Positions 8,481-17,233 are shown, counted from the stretch's first letter. The stretch: 64,000 nt of DNA from UBA11606 sp964504305 (GCA_964504305.1 CAZDEB010000001.1:124001-188000), one strand, 5' to 3'. Notes: a model not told the origin generated them from the letters alone. Translations and numbers: made by a program.

Positions 8481-9368
8481 ATGAACCAGGACATGCTCGA
8501 CAAAGTACGAAACGGCAGCGGCTTTATTGCCGCCCTCGACCAGAGCGGTGGCAGCACCCCGAAGGCGCTAAAGCTCTACGGAGTTGACGAAAGCGACTAC
8601 GACGGCGAAGTCGAAATGTTCGACCAAATTCATGCCATGCGCAGTCGCATTTGCACCAGCCCCAGCTTCAACGGCGATCGAGTGCTCGGCGCGATTCTGT
8701 TCGAGATGACCATGGACCGCGAGATCGAGGGTCAAGGATCGGCCAAGTACTTGTGGAACGCCAAGAACGTCGTGCCGTTCCTGAAGTGCGACAAGGGACT
8801 CGCCGACGAAGAAAACGGCGCGCAGGTGATGAAGCCGATGCCCGACCTCGACGCACTGGTTGCCCGTGGCGTCGATGCGGGTTGCTTCGGTACCAAGATG
8901 CGTTCGGTTATCAAGGAAGCCAACCAGGCTGGGGTCGACGCGGTTGTCGATCAGCAGTTTGCGGTTGGCGGCCAGATCTTGGCTGGTGGACTGATGCCGA
9001 TTATCGAACCCGAAGTCGATATCAACTCCGCGACCAAGGCCGAAGCCGAAATCATGCTCAAGGCCGCGATCCTTCGCAATCTCGAAGCTCTCCCTGCCGA
9101 CCAACAGATCATGTTGAAGCTCACCCTGCCCGAGGTCGACGACTTCTACAAGGAACTGGTCGATCATCCCCAGGTCATCAAGGTCGTTGCTCTGTCGGGT
9201 GGCTACAGCCGCGACGAATCGAACGACCGTCTGTCGAAGCAGCACGGCGTGATCGCCAGTTTCTCGCGCGCCCTCACCGAGGGACTCAGCGCTCAACAGT
9301 CGGCTTCTGAGTTCGATGCCATGCTCGATCAGGCCGTCGGAAGCATCGCCGCGGCGTCAGCCACCTGA
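8481..9368 (+). CDS. fda: Class I fructose-bisphosphate aldolase
   Basis: A 295-residue aldolase that cleaves fructose-1,6-bisphosphate to dihydroxyacetone phosphate and glyceraldehyde-3-phosphate through a Schiff base. It matches the Staphylococcus-type bacterial class I enzyme (about 296 residues): IAALDQSGGSTPKAL near residues 16-30, ILFEMTMDREIEG near 72-84, and MLKLTLPE near 211-218, whose Lys213 corresponds to the Schiff-base lysine known in that group. It is cytoplasmic and metal-independent. It follows a divergent MarR gene with a shared palindrome, so expression may respond to that regulator, which is unusual for a central glycolytic gene. Confidence 0.93.
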   Translation: MNQDMLDKVRNGSGFIAALDQSGGSTPKALKLYGVDESDYDGEVEMFDQIHAMRSRICTSPSFNGDRVLGAILFEMTMDREIEGQGSAKYLWNAKNVVPFLKCDKGLADEENGAQVMKPMPDLDALVARGVDAGCFGTKMRSVIKEANQAGVDAVVDQQFAVGGQILAGGLMPIIEPEVDINSATKAEAEIMLKAAILRNLEALPADQQIMLKLTLPEVDDFYKELVDHPQVIKVVALSGGYSRDESNDRLSKQHGVIASFSRALTEGLSAQQSASEFDAMLDQAVGSIAAASAT

Positions 9369-9370
9369 CG

Positions 9371-9418
9371 CCGCCCCAACTGATCATCACTCCGACTGGC
9401 ACCGCCCCAACTGGTCAT
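9371..9418. repeat. Pair of intergenic 17-bp direct repeats
   Basis: CCGCCCCAACTGATCAT (9371-9387) recurs as CCGCCCCAACTGGTCAT (9402-9418), with 16 of 17 bases identical. The start-to-start spacing is 31 bases, about three helical turns. The pair lies between the aldolase stop and the next gene and directly abuts a palindrome. A tandem regulator site or a small local duplication are both possible. Confidence 0.6.
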
Positions 9419-9432
9419 TTACATTTTGTAAA
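9418..9432. promoter_or_regulatory. Perfect operator-like palindrome upstream of YgfK-like gene
   Basis: TTTACATTTTGTAAA has perfect 6-bp arms around a 3-base centre. It is an AT-rich island in GC-rich DNA and ends 22 bases before the ATG of the YgfK-like gene, so a bound dimer would block its start region. The regulator is not identifiable from the window. Confidence 0.55.
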
Positions 9433-9454
9433 GCCGTCGACTACGGTCTTCGGG

Positions 9455-11206
9455 ATGGAAGAGTCGCCGCCACTCAGCCCCATGTCGTTGTCGACCCTCT
9501 TGGGCCGGATCGAACACGAGTGGGAGACCCGCAAGAAGGTGTTCGATCTCCCGAACGCAAGAATCTGGCGTCCCGATCCCGACGTCGACTTGGGTTTCGA
9601 TTTCCTGGGTCGACGATGCGCGACCCCCATCGGCCCGGCCGCGGGCCCCCACAGCCAGTTGGCTCAAAACATCGTGCTGGCTTGGCTCGGCGGCTCGCGC
9701 CTCTTCGAACTCAAAACGGTGCAGATTCTGGACCAACTCGAGATCGCCCGGCCGTGCATCGACATGCAGACCATCGGCTACAACATCGAGTGGAGCCAGG
9801 AACTCACCGTTGCCCAGAGCCTCACCGAATACGCAAAAGCCTCGATGCTGCTCGAGCTTCTCAGCAACTGGCAACCCCTCCGAGAGCATCTTGGTGACGA
9901 TCCCGGACCTCACGTTTTCGACATGAGCGTTGGCTACGACCTTGCGGGCATATCCGACGACAAGGTGGCGGGGTTCATTCGGGGCATGCGGAACGCCGAG
10001 GCCGAGATCAACGTGCTCAGGCAAGAGATTGGCGGGTCGTTTGCCGAGTTCGCCGACTTCGACTTCAACCCGCACATCGCCGACACCCTCACCCTTTCGA
10101 CCTTCCACGGCTGCCCGCCCGAGGAGATCGAACTCATCACCAAACACCTCATCGACGAACACGACCTCGACGTGATCGTCAAACTCAACCCGACGCTGCT
10201 TGGCTACGAAACGGTCGCAGGCATCGTCAACGACGAACTCGGCTACACCGAGGTGTCGGTCAAGGAGCAAGCGTTCGCCGACGATTTACAGTTCGGGCGC
10301 GGCATCGAACTGATCGAAGAGCTCAACGAATACGCCAAGGACCGGGGCAAGAAGTTCGGCATCAAGCTCACCAACACGCTGGTGGTCGATAACCAAAAGC
10401 AGTGGATGCCCGAAGAAACGATGTACCTATCGGGCGCCCCTCTTCACGTACTGGCTTCGACGTTGCTCGAGAGACTGTCGACGGCGTTGCCGGGGCGGTT
10501 CGCGATACCCGGTCACGACGGCGACGTCATGGTCAGCTTCTCGGCGGGAATCACGAAAGAAAATATGGCCGACTCGATAGCCATGGGAGTCAACCCCGCC
10601 ACCGTTTGTTCCGACCTGCTCAAGCCGGGAGGCTATGGCCGCCTGGCCCCAATGCTCAAGGCCCTCACCAACGAAGTGAAGTCCTCAGGGCAGGTCGATC
10701 TGACCGGTTTTCGAGCAGTGCGGCTCGACTCGGCGGGAGCGTCGGGGCACGCCAACCCTTGCGTTCAGCACGTTGCCAATATTCGCGGCGACGCCATCGG
10801 CGCGTACAACCTGGCCGGCAACGAAAAGCTGCCCCGAGAGGTCGACAACGACCTCGAAATGTTTGGTTGTGTGGCCTGCAATTTCTGCGTCACCGTTTGC
10901 CCCAACGATGCGTTCACCAACATCAGAAGCCTCGACGGGATGGAAGGCCGTCAGCAGTACTTGCTGTTCACCGACCTGTGTAACGAGTGCGGAAACTGCA
11001 TGACCTTCTGCCCCGAGAACGGGGACCCGGCCATGATCAAGCCTCGGCTTTACACCGACCCCGATTTGTACGCGGCACGCGTCGGCCAGGGCTTCTTGGT
11101 GGTCGACGGCGAAGTTACCGAGAGCCGCGCCGATGCCGACTCGGTCGATCTCGTGCAACGATTGCTCGACACCGAAGCTGGCAATCCGCTCGGGGCCCGC
11201 GGCTGA
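9455..11206 (+). CDS. YgfK-like FMN/Fe-S oxidoreductase subunit lacking a GltD domain
   Basis: A 583-residue protein resembling the N-terminal part of YgfK-type putative (selenate reductase-associated) oxidoreductases and of dihydropyrimidine/dihydroorotate dehydrogenases. GRRCATPIGPAAGPHSQLAQN and FELKTVQILDQLEI are typical of the FMN barrel opening, and STFHGCPPEEIELITKHL and IVKLNPTLLG follow. Near residues 469-482 and 508-520 are two ferredoxin-type clusters, CVACNFCVTVCP and CNECGNCMTFCP. YgfK itself has about 1030 residues with a glutamate-synthase-small-subunit-like FAD/NAD domain; that domain is absent here, so electrons must come from or go to another partner. A palindrome sits just upstream. 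The substrate is unknown; it could act on a purine or pyrimidine derivative. Confidence 0.75.
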   Translation: MEESPPLSPMSLSTLLGRIEHEWETRKKVFDLPNARIWRPDPDVDLGFDFLGRRCATPIGPAAGPHSQLAQNIVLAWLGGSRLFELKTVQILDQLEIARPCIDMQTIGYNIEWSQELTVAQSLTEYAKASMLLELLSNWQPLREHLGDDPGPHVFDMSVGYDLAGISDDKVAGFIRGMRNAEAEINVLRQEIGGSFAEFADFDFNPHIADTLTLSTFHGCPPEEIELITKHLIDEHDLDVIVKLNPTLLGYETVAGIVNDELGYTEVSVKEQAFADDLQFGRGIELIEELNEYAKDRGKKFGIKLTNTLVVDNQKQWMPEETMYLSGAPLHVLASTLLERLSTALPGRFAIPGHDGDVMVSFSAGITKENMADSIAMGVNPATVCSDLLKPGGYGRLAPMLKALTNEVKSSGQVDLTGFRAVRLDSAGASGHANPCVQHVANIRGDAIGAYNLAGNEKLPREVDNDLEMFGCVACNFCVTVCPNDAFTNIRSLDGMEGRQQYLLFTDLCNECGNCMTFCPENGDPAMIKPRLYTDPDLYAARVGQGFLVVDGEVTESRADADSVDLVQRLLDTEAGNPLGARG

Positions 11207-11223
11207 GTGACTGAGGTCAACGA

Positions 11224-12234
11224 GTGACCGGGGGTTTCGCCGAATCTCGCGAACGCGAGCTGATCGCCGAAGCCGCCAAGTGGGATACGTCGGCTGTCGC
11301 GGGAGCGACGCTCGACGACATGCCGGTTGTTGATCTGGGTTCTTATCGAACATCTCGTGATGCCACCGAACTCCAACGGCTGGGCTCCCAGGTGCGGTGG
11401 ATCGGAGAAAATGTCGGCTTTCACTTTCTCACCGGCCACGGCATCCCGGTCGACGTCACCGAAGCAATGTTCGCTGCTGCTCGGGAGTTTCTGACCGCAC
11501 CAGACTCGGTCAAACGTTCGATCGAAATTGATGGGCCGGGCGCGCCAATAGCCGGCGCCGGCTACCTGCCGATCGGTCAGCGGCGTTTGCCGAGGCGGGC
11601 CAAAGGCAACCTCAACGAGGCGGTGCTGTTCAAACAGGACCGGGCGCTCCGCCTCGCCGACAACGCCTGGCCCGACCCCGCTGTGTTTCCGTTGTTCAGG
11701 CCCGCTGTCGAGGACTACGCCGCGGCGATCGAGTCGGTGGCCCTCGAGTTGGTGCCGATCTACGCCAAGGCGCTGGATCTTCCGGCCGACTTTTTCGACC
11801 CGGCCTTTGCCTCGCCGTTTTCTCGCCTGCGGATGACCCGCTACAAGCCGGTCGAGTCCACCGACCACGACGATTTCGGGATCGCTCCGCACGTCGACAC
11901 CACCTTCTTCACCCTCCTGGCCCAAGACCAGCCGGGGCTCACAATCTTTGGCGAGCAACAACAAACGTGGTTGGCTGCCCCTGTGGTGCCCGGTGCCCTC
12001 GTGGTGAACACTGGCGAGCTGTTGCGGCAGTGGTCCAATGACCGGTTCGTCAGCGTGAAACACTTCGTTCCCCCGCACCAGGGGACCTCGGATCGGTATT
12101 CGATTCCGTTCTTTTTCAACGCCACCGCCGACTATCCAATGACGTGTCTACCAACCTGTACCAGCCCCGATAACCCGCCGAAATATCCGACGGTTTCGTA
12201 CCTCGAAAGCCAAGCGGCCGCCCAAGGCGAGTGA
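11224..12234 (+). CDS. Isopenicillin N synthase-like 2OG-Fe(II) oxygenase
   Basis: A 336-residue non-haem iron oxygenase. The N-terminal DIOX_N-like part (MPVVDLGSYRTSRD, VGFHFLTGHGIPVDV) is followed by the catalytic jelly roll: HVDTTFF gives the HxD iron pair (about His223, Asp225), SVKHFV the distal His (about 280), and RYSIPFFFN the Arg-x-Ser that binds 2-oxoglutarate in this family. The GTG at 11224 follows the previous stop by 17 bases, suggesting a shared transcript with the YgfK-like gene. Its stop codon directly abuts the stop of the convergent hydroxylase gene. Family members modify small molecules such as ethylene precursors, beta-lactams and hormones; the substrate here is unknown. 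Confidence 0.88.
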   Translation: MTGGFAESRERELIAEAAKWDTSAVAGATLDDMPVVDLGSYRTSRDATELQRLGSQVRWIGENVGFHFLTGHGIPVDVTEAMFAAAREFLTAPDSVKRSIEIDGPGAPIAGAGYLPIGQRRLPRRAKGNLNEAVLFKQDRALRLADNAWPDPAVFPLFRPAVEDYAAAIESVALELVPIYAKALDLPADFFDPAFASPFSRLRMTRYKPVESTDHDDFGIAPHVDTTFFTLLAQDQPGLTIFGEQQQTWLAAPVVPGALVVNTGELLRQWSNDRFVSVKHFVPPHQGTSDRYSIPFFFNATADYPMTCLPTCTSPDNPPKYPTVSYLESQAAAQGE

Positions 12235-13155
12235 TTAGTTGTCGTCTGGCGTCCAGCCGGTGCGACCGAACACGCTGCGGAGCTTGTTGCCCAGACCCTT
12301 TCGGGTGCGGACGTCGCGGGCGATGTCGGCAAACTCGTGGTAGCCAATCTTTGCCGGGTTGAAAGTCTTGATGTTCTTTGTCAGCCCGTATTTGACGCGC
12401 CGCACTTCGGGCTCAAAAGTGCCGAAGATTTTGTCCCACGTAATGAGGATGCCGCCGTAGTTGCGATCGAGATACTGAGGGTTGGCCCCGTGATGCACCC
12501 GGTGATGTGACGGGGTGTTCAGCCAACGTTCGGCGTTGCCGGGCAGGCGGTCGATCATCTCGGTGTGGATCCAGTACTGGTAGAGCAGGTTGAGCTGGCT
12601 GGCTTTCATGTGGTGCTTCGACGAAATGCCGAGCAGAGGCATCGGGAAGAATACCCATGACGTGAGATAGCCAGACCACGGCTGGCGCAGCGCGGTTGAG
12701 AGGTTGTAGTGCTCGCTCGAATGATGGGTCACGTGATTGGCCCACATGAATCGGCGTTCGTGCTGCCAGCGATGACTCCAGTAGTACAGAAAATCCCATG
12801 CGACCATGGCCGCCGCCATCGACGTCGCTTTACGTTTGAAGGTGTAGATCCGGTGCTTGTACAGCCGGGCGTTGATTCGGCCGAGCACCCCGGCCACGGC
12901 GAGATTCACAGTGACGTTGCCGACCAGCATGCCCAAGCTCGCTGCGGTGTCGCGCTTTTCGTAGCCCACCGGAACCAGCGGGTCCGGCGGAAGCGATGGG
13001 TCGCAAAGTTCTGCCGCAGTTGCCGAGTCGAGGTCGCCTGGTTCGCGGAGTTCTCGCTGCCGCAATGCCCGGGCTTCCCACAACATCGTGGCGATGAAGA
13101 TGGGGCCCGAGGCCATGTCGACCTTGTCGATAGGGCGCGGGTTCGACGACTTCAT
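12235..13155 (-). CDS. Sterol desaturase/fatty acid hydroxylase family protein
   Basis: A 306-residue membrane di-iron enzyme. The histidine boxes are visible: DFLYYWSHRWQHE, NHVTHHSSEHYN and SHHRVHHGANPQYLDRNYGG. Hydrophobic segments near MLVGNVTVNLAVAGVLG and in the stretch before the last His boxes support membrane embedding. Family members hydroxylate or desaturate sterols, carotenoids, alkyl lipids or fatty acids. It is convergent with the IPNS-like oxygenase, the two stop codons touching, and 85 bases from the divergent ABM-domain gene. The substrate cannot be assigned. Confidence 0.87.
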   Translation of the reverse strand: MKSSNPRPIDKVDMASGPIFIATMLWEARALRQRELREPGDLDSATAAELCDPSLPPDPLVPVGYEKRDTAASLGMLVGNVTVNLAVAGVLGRINARLYKHRIYTFKRKATSMAAAMVAWDFLYYWSHRWQHERRFMWANHVTHHSSEHYNLSTALRQPWSGYLTSWVFFPMPLLGISSKHHMKASQLNLLYQYWIHTEMIDRLPGNAERWLNTPSHHRVHHGANPQYLDRNYGGILITWDKIFGTFEPEVRRVKYGLTKNIKTFNPAKIGYHEFADIARDVRTRKGLGNKLRSVFGRTGWTPDDN

Positions 13156-13240
13156 GGAACCAGCATGCCGCGCCGCGGCTCCCGAGCCTCATCGGGCTCG
13201 GTTGGATTGAGCCACCGCCGACGCGCCGTATGGTGAGGCG

Positions 13241-14086
13241 ATGAGCCTCGATATCAACGACGCAGCCGTCACTGTCATCGTTGCTCGACGGGTTGCGGCG
13301 GGTCGCGACGAAGAGTTCCGCGAGTGGAACGATCGGCTGCTCGCCGCCGCCACCGAATTCGGTGGGTATCTGGGATCCGAACTTCAACCTCCGGGCGCCA
13401 GCCATCCTCACGAGTGGGTCAACATTTACCGCTTCGAACACCAGACCGATCTCGACCGCTGGTTGGGGTCCGAGCAACGGGCTCGGGTGATGGCCGACGG
13501 CGCACAACTCGTTTCGGGCGCGACCCGAGAACAACGCATCGCTCACCCATCAATGGCCTCCGATGTGGTGACCGCGGTGATGTCAAAACGGGTCAAACCC
13601 GACCGGGCCGGCGACTACCGCCGAGCTCATGACGAGATCGAAAACGCCATGAAACGCTTCGCAGGGTTTCTGCGATGTGACGTCTACGAGCCGGTGCCGG
13701 GGGTGCAGGACGACCACATCACCGTGTTCAGTTTCGACACCCGATCTCACCTCGATGCGTGGCTCGACTCGACCGATCGTCAGCAGGCTCTACGTGGCGT
13801 GGACGATCTGCTGTTGGGGGAGAACACGCTCAATATCGTCGGTGGCTTTGGCGGATGGTTCGCCCCTCGTTCCGCCGACGCTCCGCAGCGATGGAAGGGA
13901 GCGATCGCGGTGCTGATCGCCTTGTTCCCAACCGTTGTGTTCCTCAGATTTGTACAAGACGCACTGTTTGGCGATGTGGCGTGGCTGCCCGCGTTGTTTG
14001 TATCCAACGTGGTGAGCGTGTCGATCCTGACCTGGTTGCTGATGCCGCTGGTGACCCGAGTGTTACGCGGATGGCTGCGTCGATGA
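13241..14086 (+). CDS. Tandem ABM-domain protein with C-terminal membrane anchor
   Basis: A 281-residue protein with two antibiotic-biosynthesis-monooxygenase (ABM) ferredoxin-like domains. The first is near residues 7-95 (VTVIVARRVAAGRDEEFREW, then WVNIYRFEHQTDLDRWLGS) and the second near 105-190 (VTAVMSKRVKPDRAGDYR, then HITVFSFDTRSHLDAWLDS). The C-terminus has two hydrophobic spans (AIAVLIALFPTVVFLRFV; ALFVSNVVSVSILTWLLMPL). This architecture is known in actinobacteria and proteobacteria, but its role is poorly defined; small-molecule monooxygenation or haem-like substrate handling are guesses. Its TGA overlaps the ATG of the flavoprotein gene by four bases, so the two are probably made together. 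Confidence 0.82.
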   Translation: MSLDINDAAVTVIVARRVAAGRDEEFREWNDRLLAAATEFGGYLGSELQPPGASHPHEWVNIYRFEHQTDLDRWLGSEQRARVMADGAQLVSGATREQRIAHPSMASDVVTAVMSKRVKPDRAGDYRRAHDEIENAMKRFAGFLRCDVYEPVPGVQDDHITVFSFDTRSHLDAWLDSTDRQQALRGVDDLLLGENTLNIVGGFGGWFAPRSADAPQRWKGAIAVLIALFPTVVFLRFVQDALFGDVAWLPALFVSNVVSVSILTWLLMPLVTRVLRGWLRR

Positions 14087-15291
14087 GGGCCATCGTGGTG
14101 GGCGGTGGTCCCGCCGGACTAATGGCTGCCGAAACGCTCGCGTCGATCGGCCACGGGGTCACCATCGTTGATGGTCGACGGTCCATGGGTCGCAAGTTCT
14201 TGTTGGCCGGCCGAAGTGGGCTGAACCTCACCCACGACGAACCGCTGGACGAGTTCGTGAATCGATTTGGTTTGGCCTGCGAACGCCTCGAACCGGCGCT
14301 CCGGTCGTTCGGCCCAGCCGACCTTCGTTCCTGGGCTGACGAACTCGGCGCCGAGACCTACGTTGGGTCCAGCGGCCGGGTGTTCCCTGCCGCGTTCAGA
14401 GCGACGCCACTGCTGCGAGCGTGGATTGATCGACTCGGCACGCTGGGCGTCGTCTTTCGTCCTGGTCTGCGCTGGACCAGTTTTGGGCCCGACCGGGTGC
14501 TTCACTTTCTTGGCGACGAAGGCGAGTCCGAAACTATCGAAGCCTCCGTGGTGGTGTTTGCCCTCGGTGGAGCCAGCTGGCCCAGAGTTGGTGGCGACGG
14601 TGGTTGGGTCGGCGGGTTTGGTGACGCGGGCATAGATGTCGCGGCGTTGGCTCCCGCCAACTGTGGAGTGCATGTCGAGTGGACATCGGTGTTCTCGGAC
14701 CGGTTCGCCGGCACGCCGCTCAAGAACGTGTCGGTATCGGTCGGTGGTCACGCGGTGCGAGGCGAGCCGACCGTCACCGTCGACGGCCTCGAAGGCAGCG
14801 CTATCTACGCCCACGGGCCCGCGCTGCGCACCGCAATATCCAACGGAAACGCGACGCTGCACATCGAACTCCAGCCCGACATCACCGAAAAGCAGTTGGC
14901 AATGAGGCTCAGCGAGTGCCGTCGCAAGAAGGACTCGGTTTCTACGTGGCTGCGGCGGGGCGGATTCTCGCCGGTCGAGATCTCGCTCATGCGCGAAGCC
15001 ACCGGTAACAAATTGCCGCCGACAGCGGCCCGTATGGCGGTGCTCGCCAAGTCGGTTCCGGTCGCCGTCACCGGGCAATCATCGCTCGAACGGGCGATCT
15101 CAACCGCTGGCGGAATCGCCTTCGACGAGGTCGACGAATCGTTCATGCTCAAGAAACTGCCCGGGGTGTTTGTCGCCGGGGAGATGCTCGACTGGGAAGC
15201 CCCCACCGGCGGCTACCTGCTGCAAGGTTGTTTGAGCACGGGACGCGCCGCAGGGGCCGCGGCTGCAGCATGGGCGGCGGCGCGCTCTTAG
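14083..15291 (+). CDS. TIGR03862/HI0933-like FAD-dependent flavoprotein
   Basis: A 402-residue flavoprotein. The N-terminal dinucleotide fold is AIVVGGGPAGLMAAETLAS, followed by GRKFLLAGRSGLNLTHDEP, which is characteristic of the HI0933/BaiN superfamily, and the C-terminal FAD closure GVFVAGEMLDWEAPTGGYLLQ. The family signature FALGGASWPRVGGDG is present. Members are putative oxidoreductases or tRNA/bile-acid reductase relatives; the role of this branch is not established. I set the start at ATG 14083, overlapping the preceding stop (ATGA), because homology begins at once; a much longer in-frame extension would lie inside the previous gene. Confidence 0.88.
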   Translation: MRAIVVGGGPAGLMAAETLASIGHGVTIVDGRRSMGRKFLLAGRSGLNLTHDEPLDEFVNRFGLACERLEPALRSFGPADLRSWADELGAETYVGSSGRVFPAAFRATPLLRAWIDRLGTLGVVFRPGLRWTSFGPDRVLHFLGDEGESETIEASVVVFALGGASWPRVGGDGGWVGGFGDAGIDVAALAPANCGVHVEWTSVFSDRFAGTPLKNVSVSVGGHAVRGEPTVTVDGLEGSAIYAHGPALRTAISNGNATLHIELQPDITEKQLAMRLSECRRKKDSVSTWLRRGGFSPVEISLMREATGNKLPPTAARMAVLAKSVPVAVTGQSSLERAISTAGGIAFDEVDESFMLKKLPGVFVAGEMLDWEAPTGGYLLQGCLSTGRAAGAAAAAWAAARS

Positions 15292-15346
15292 CCTTGGTCG
15301 ACTCTTAGCTTGCCCACTGCAGGTGTCCAGGCCCTACGGTCTGGGA

Positions 15347-17170
15347 ATGTCGCCAACCACGGTCTATGTCGCCCGACAGATCCGCACCATGAACCCGAGT
15401 CAGCCAACGGCCGCAGCAGTAGCCGTCGAGGCTGATCGAATCGTCGCGGTAGGAGGACTTGACGATGTGATCGCCACGCTCGGGACTCGGCCCTACGAGA
15501 TAGATACGACCTTTGCGAACCAAGTGATATTGCCGGGGTTGATCGATCAGCACCTCCATCCAATCCTTGGGGCGACGACTCTCACGACCGCGGTGATCGC
15601 TACCGAGGACTGGGTGCTGCCGGCTCGGACGTTCCCCGCTGCTCATTCCCAGGGCGAGTATCTCGAGCGCCTAGTTGTAGCCGAGGCGGCCCTCGAGGAC
15701 GCCGACGAATGGCTGTTCTCGTGGGGTTATCACTCGCTGTGGCACGGCGAATTGTCGCGTACGACTCTCGACACCGTGAGTGCGACCCGACCGATTGCGG
15801 TGTGGCAACGGTCGTGCCACGAGTTCTATCTCAATACTGCGGCGATCGACGCTCTGCAGATCACCTCGCAGATGGTTGCCGAGTCAGGCGAACCAGCCGA
15901 GTCGATCGATCTCGACCGCGGTCATTTTTGGGAGCGAGGCGCGTTCACATTTTTGATGCCGCTCATCAATCCGGCGTTCATCACCCTCGACCGCATGGTC
16001 GAAGGCGTTACCCAACTCGTTGGTTATCTGCACCAAAACGGGGTCACGGCGATCAACGAACCGGGCGCCATTCTCGCGCCTGGAGCGTGGGAGCTCTATC
16101 AGGCGATCCTTGGTGCCGACGAAACGCCATTCTCGACGACATTTCTTGTCGACGCTCGGGGTCCGGCCGACAACGGCATCTCGGTTGCTGACGCGCTCGA
16201 CGATGCCGCCACGATCATCGCCGAACGAGGGGAGGGCAAGGTTTGCTTTTTGCCGGACCAGGTCAAGTTGTTTGCTGACGGCGCCATCATCTCGCAGCTG
16301 ATGCAAATGCGGGACGGCTATGTCGATGCCGACGGCGCCCCCGATCCTGATCATCATGGCGAATGGCTTATGCCGCCCGAGATGTTCGAGGAGAGGGCCA
16401 AGGCTTATTGGGATGAGGGATACCAGCTTCACGTTCACGTCAACGGTGATCTCGGCCTCGACATGGTCCTCGACACGCTCGAACGCCGCCTGGCCGAGAA
16501 CCCGCGTCCCGATCACCGCACTGTCGTGGTGCACTTTGCCAACTCGACGCCGGACCAGGTTGATCGCATCGCCGAGCTCGGGGCCATTGTCAGCTCCAAC
16601 CCGTACTATCCGGTGGGGTTCGCTGACAAGTACGCCGAGTGGGGTCTGGGCCCCGAGCGAGCCGACGTGATGACCCGCAATCGCTCGGTGCTCGATCACG
16701 ATGTTGCTCTCTCGTTTCACTCGGATCTGCCCATGGGGCGATCCGATCCAATCGGGATGATGCATTGCGCGGTGAACCGCATCACCCAGTCGGGACGAGT
16801 CGCTGGTCCAAAAGAGCGAGTCACTGCCGAGCAGGCCTTGCATGCAGTGACGTTGGGAGCGGCTTATTCGTGGCGGCGCGAACACGAGCTCGGCTCGATC
16901 GAAGTCGGCAAGTTCGCCACGTTCACGATTGTTGATGGCGATCCGGTGGCCGTCGACCCCTTGGCCATCGACGAAATAGAAGTGGAGGGTGTGGTGTTCG
17001 AGGGTCGGTGGTTCCCGGTCCCCGAGGGTTCGAGCCGCCGGGCCGCGGCTGCTCAAACTCACGTGGCGCGGGTGTTCGCCCTGCCCGCCAGCTCTGTCGG
17101 GGATCACAACTGCGCCTGCGAAGTCGCCGCCCTCCTAACCACCTACATACCCCCCACCCTCGCCAGCTGA
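15347..17170 (+). CDS. YtcJ-like amidohydrolase family protein
   Basis: A 607-residue metal-dependent hydrolase of the amidohydrolase superfamily, YtcJ-like branch. LPGLIDQHLHP carries the first HxH metal pair. A conserved Lys-Leu-Phe-Ala-Asp-Gly block (QVKLFADGAII) follows. LHVHVNGDLGLDMVLD gives further His ligands, and FHSDLPMG the late Asp. The C-terminus SIEVGKFATFTIVDGDPV is the typical composite beta sandwich. Members cleave C-N bonds of formamides, imides or acylated compounds; no substrate is evident. I chose ATG 15347 over 15323 because homology starts with MSPTTVYVARQIRTMN. A long hairpin follows the stop. Confidence 0.88.
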   Translation: MSPTTVYVARQIRTMNPSQPTAAAVAVEADRIVAVGGLDDVIATLGTRPYEIDTTFANQVILPGLIDQHLHPILGATTLTTAVIATEDWVLPARTFPAAHSQGEYLERLVVAEAALEDADEWLFSWGYHSLWHGELSRTTLDTVSATRPIAVWQRSCHEFYLNTAAIDALQITSQMVAESGEPAESIDLDRGHFWERGAFTFLMPLINPAFITLDRMVEGVTQLVGYLHQNGVTAINEPGAILAPGAWELYQAILGADETPFSTTFLVDARGPADNGISVADALDDAATIIAERGEGKVCFLPDQVKLFADGAIISQLMQMRDGYVDADGAPDPDHHGEWLMPPEMFEERAKAYWDEGYQLHVHVNGDLGLDMVLDTLERRLAENPRPDHRTVVVHFANSTPDQVDRIAELGAIVSSNPYYPVGFADKYAEWGLGPERADVMTRNRSVLDHDVALSFHSDLPMGRSDPIGMMHCAVNRITQSGRVAGPKERVTAEQALHAVTLGAAYSWRREHELGSIEVGKFATFTIVDGDPVAVDPLAIDEIEVEGVVFEGRWFPVPEGSSRRAAAAQTHVARVFALPASSVGDHNCACEVAALLTTYIPPTLAS

Positions 17171-17178
17171 AGGTTTTT

Positions 17179-17232
17179 TGGATTTGTGCACCGTTTCCGG
17201 TGCTATAGCACCCGGAACGGTGCACAAATCCA
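17179..17232. repeat. Long near-perfect hairpin between convergent genes
   Basis: Two 25-base arms (17179-17203 and 17208-17232) pair around a TATA loop, with one G-T and one C-C exception; the core is GGTGC-TATA-GCACC and the outer end TGGATTTGTGCACCG. The hairpin starts nine bases after the amidohydrolase stop and ends one base before the stop of the convergent peroxiredoxin-like gene. The only T tract (17174-17179) lies before the hairpin on the plus strand, opposite to a standard intrinsic terminator. It may still separate the two transcripts, or be a mobile palindromic repeat. Confidence 0.8.
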
Positions 17233-17233
17233 A

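Noticed and set aside
13759..14082. Long upstream extension of the flavoprotein frame.
   Set aside because: It lies inside the ABM-domain gene in another frame, and the dinucleotide-binding motif begins right after ATG 14083.
15884..17107. Open frame of about 400 codons on the minus strand.
   Set aside because: Antisense shadow of the amidohydrolase gene, with no recognisable motif.
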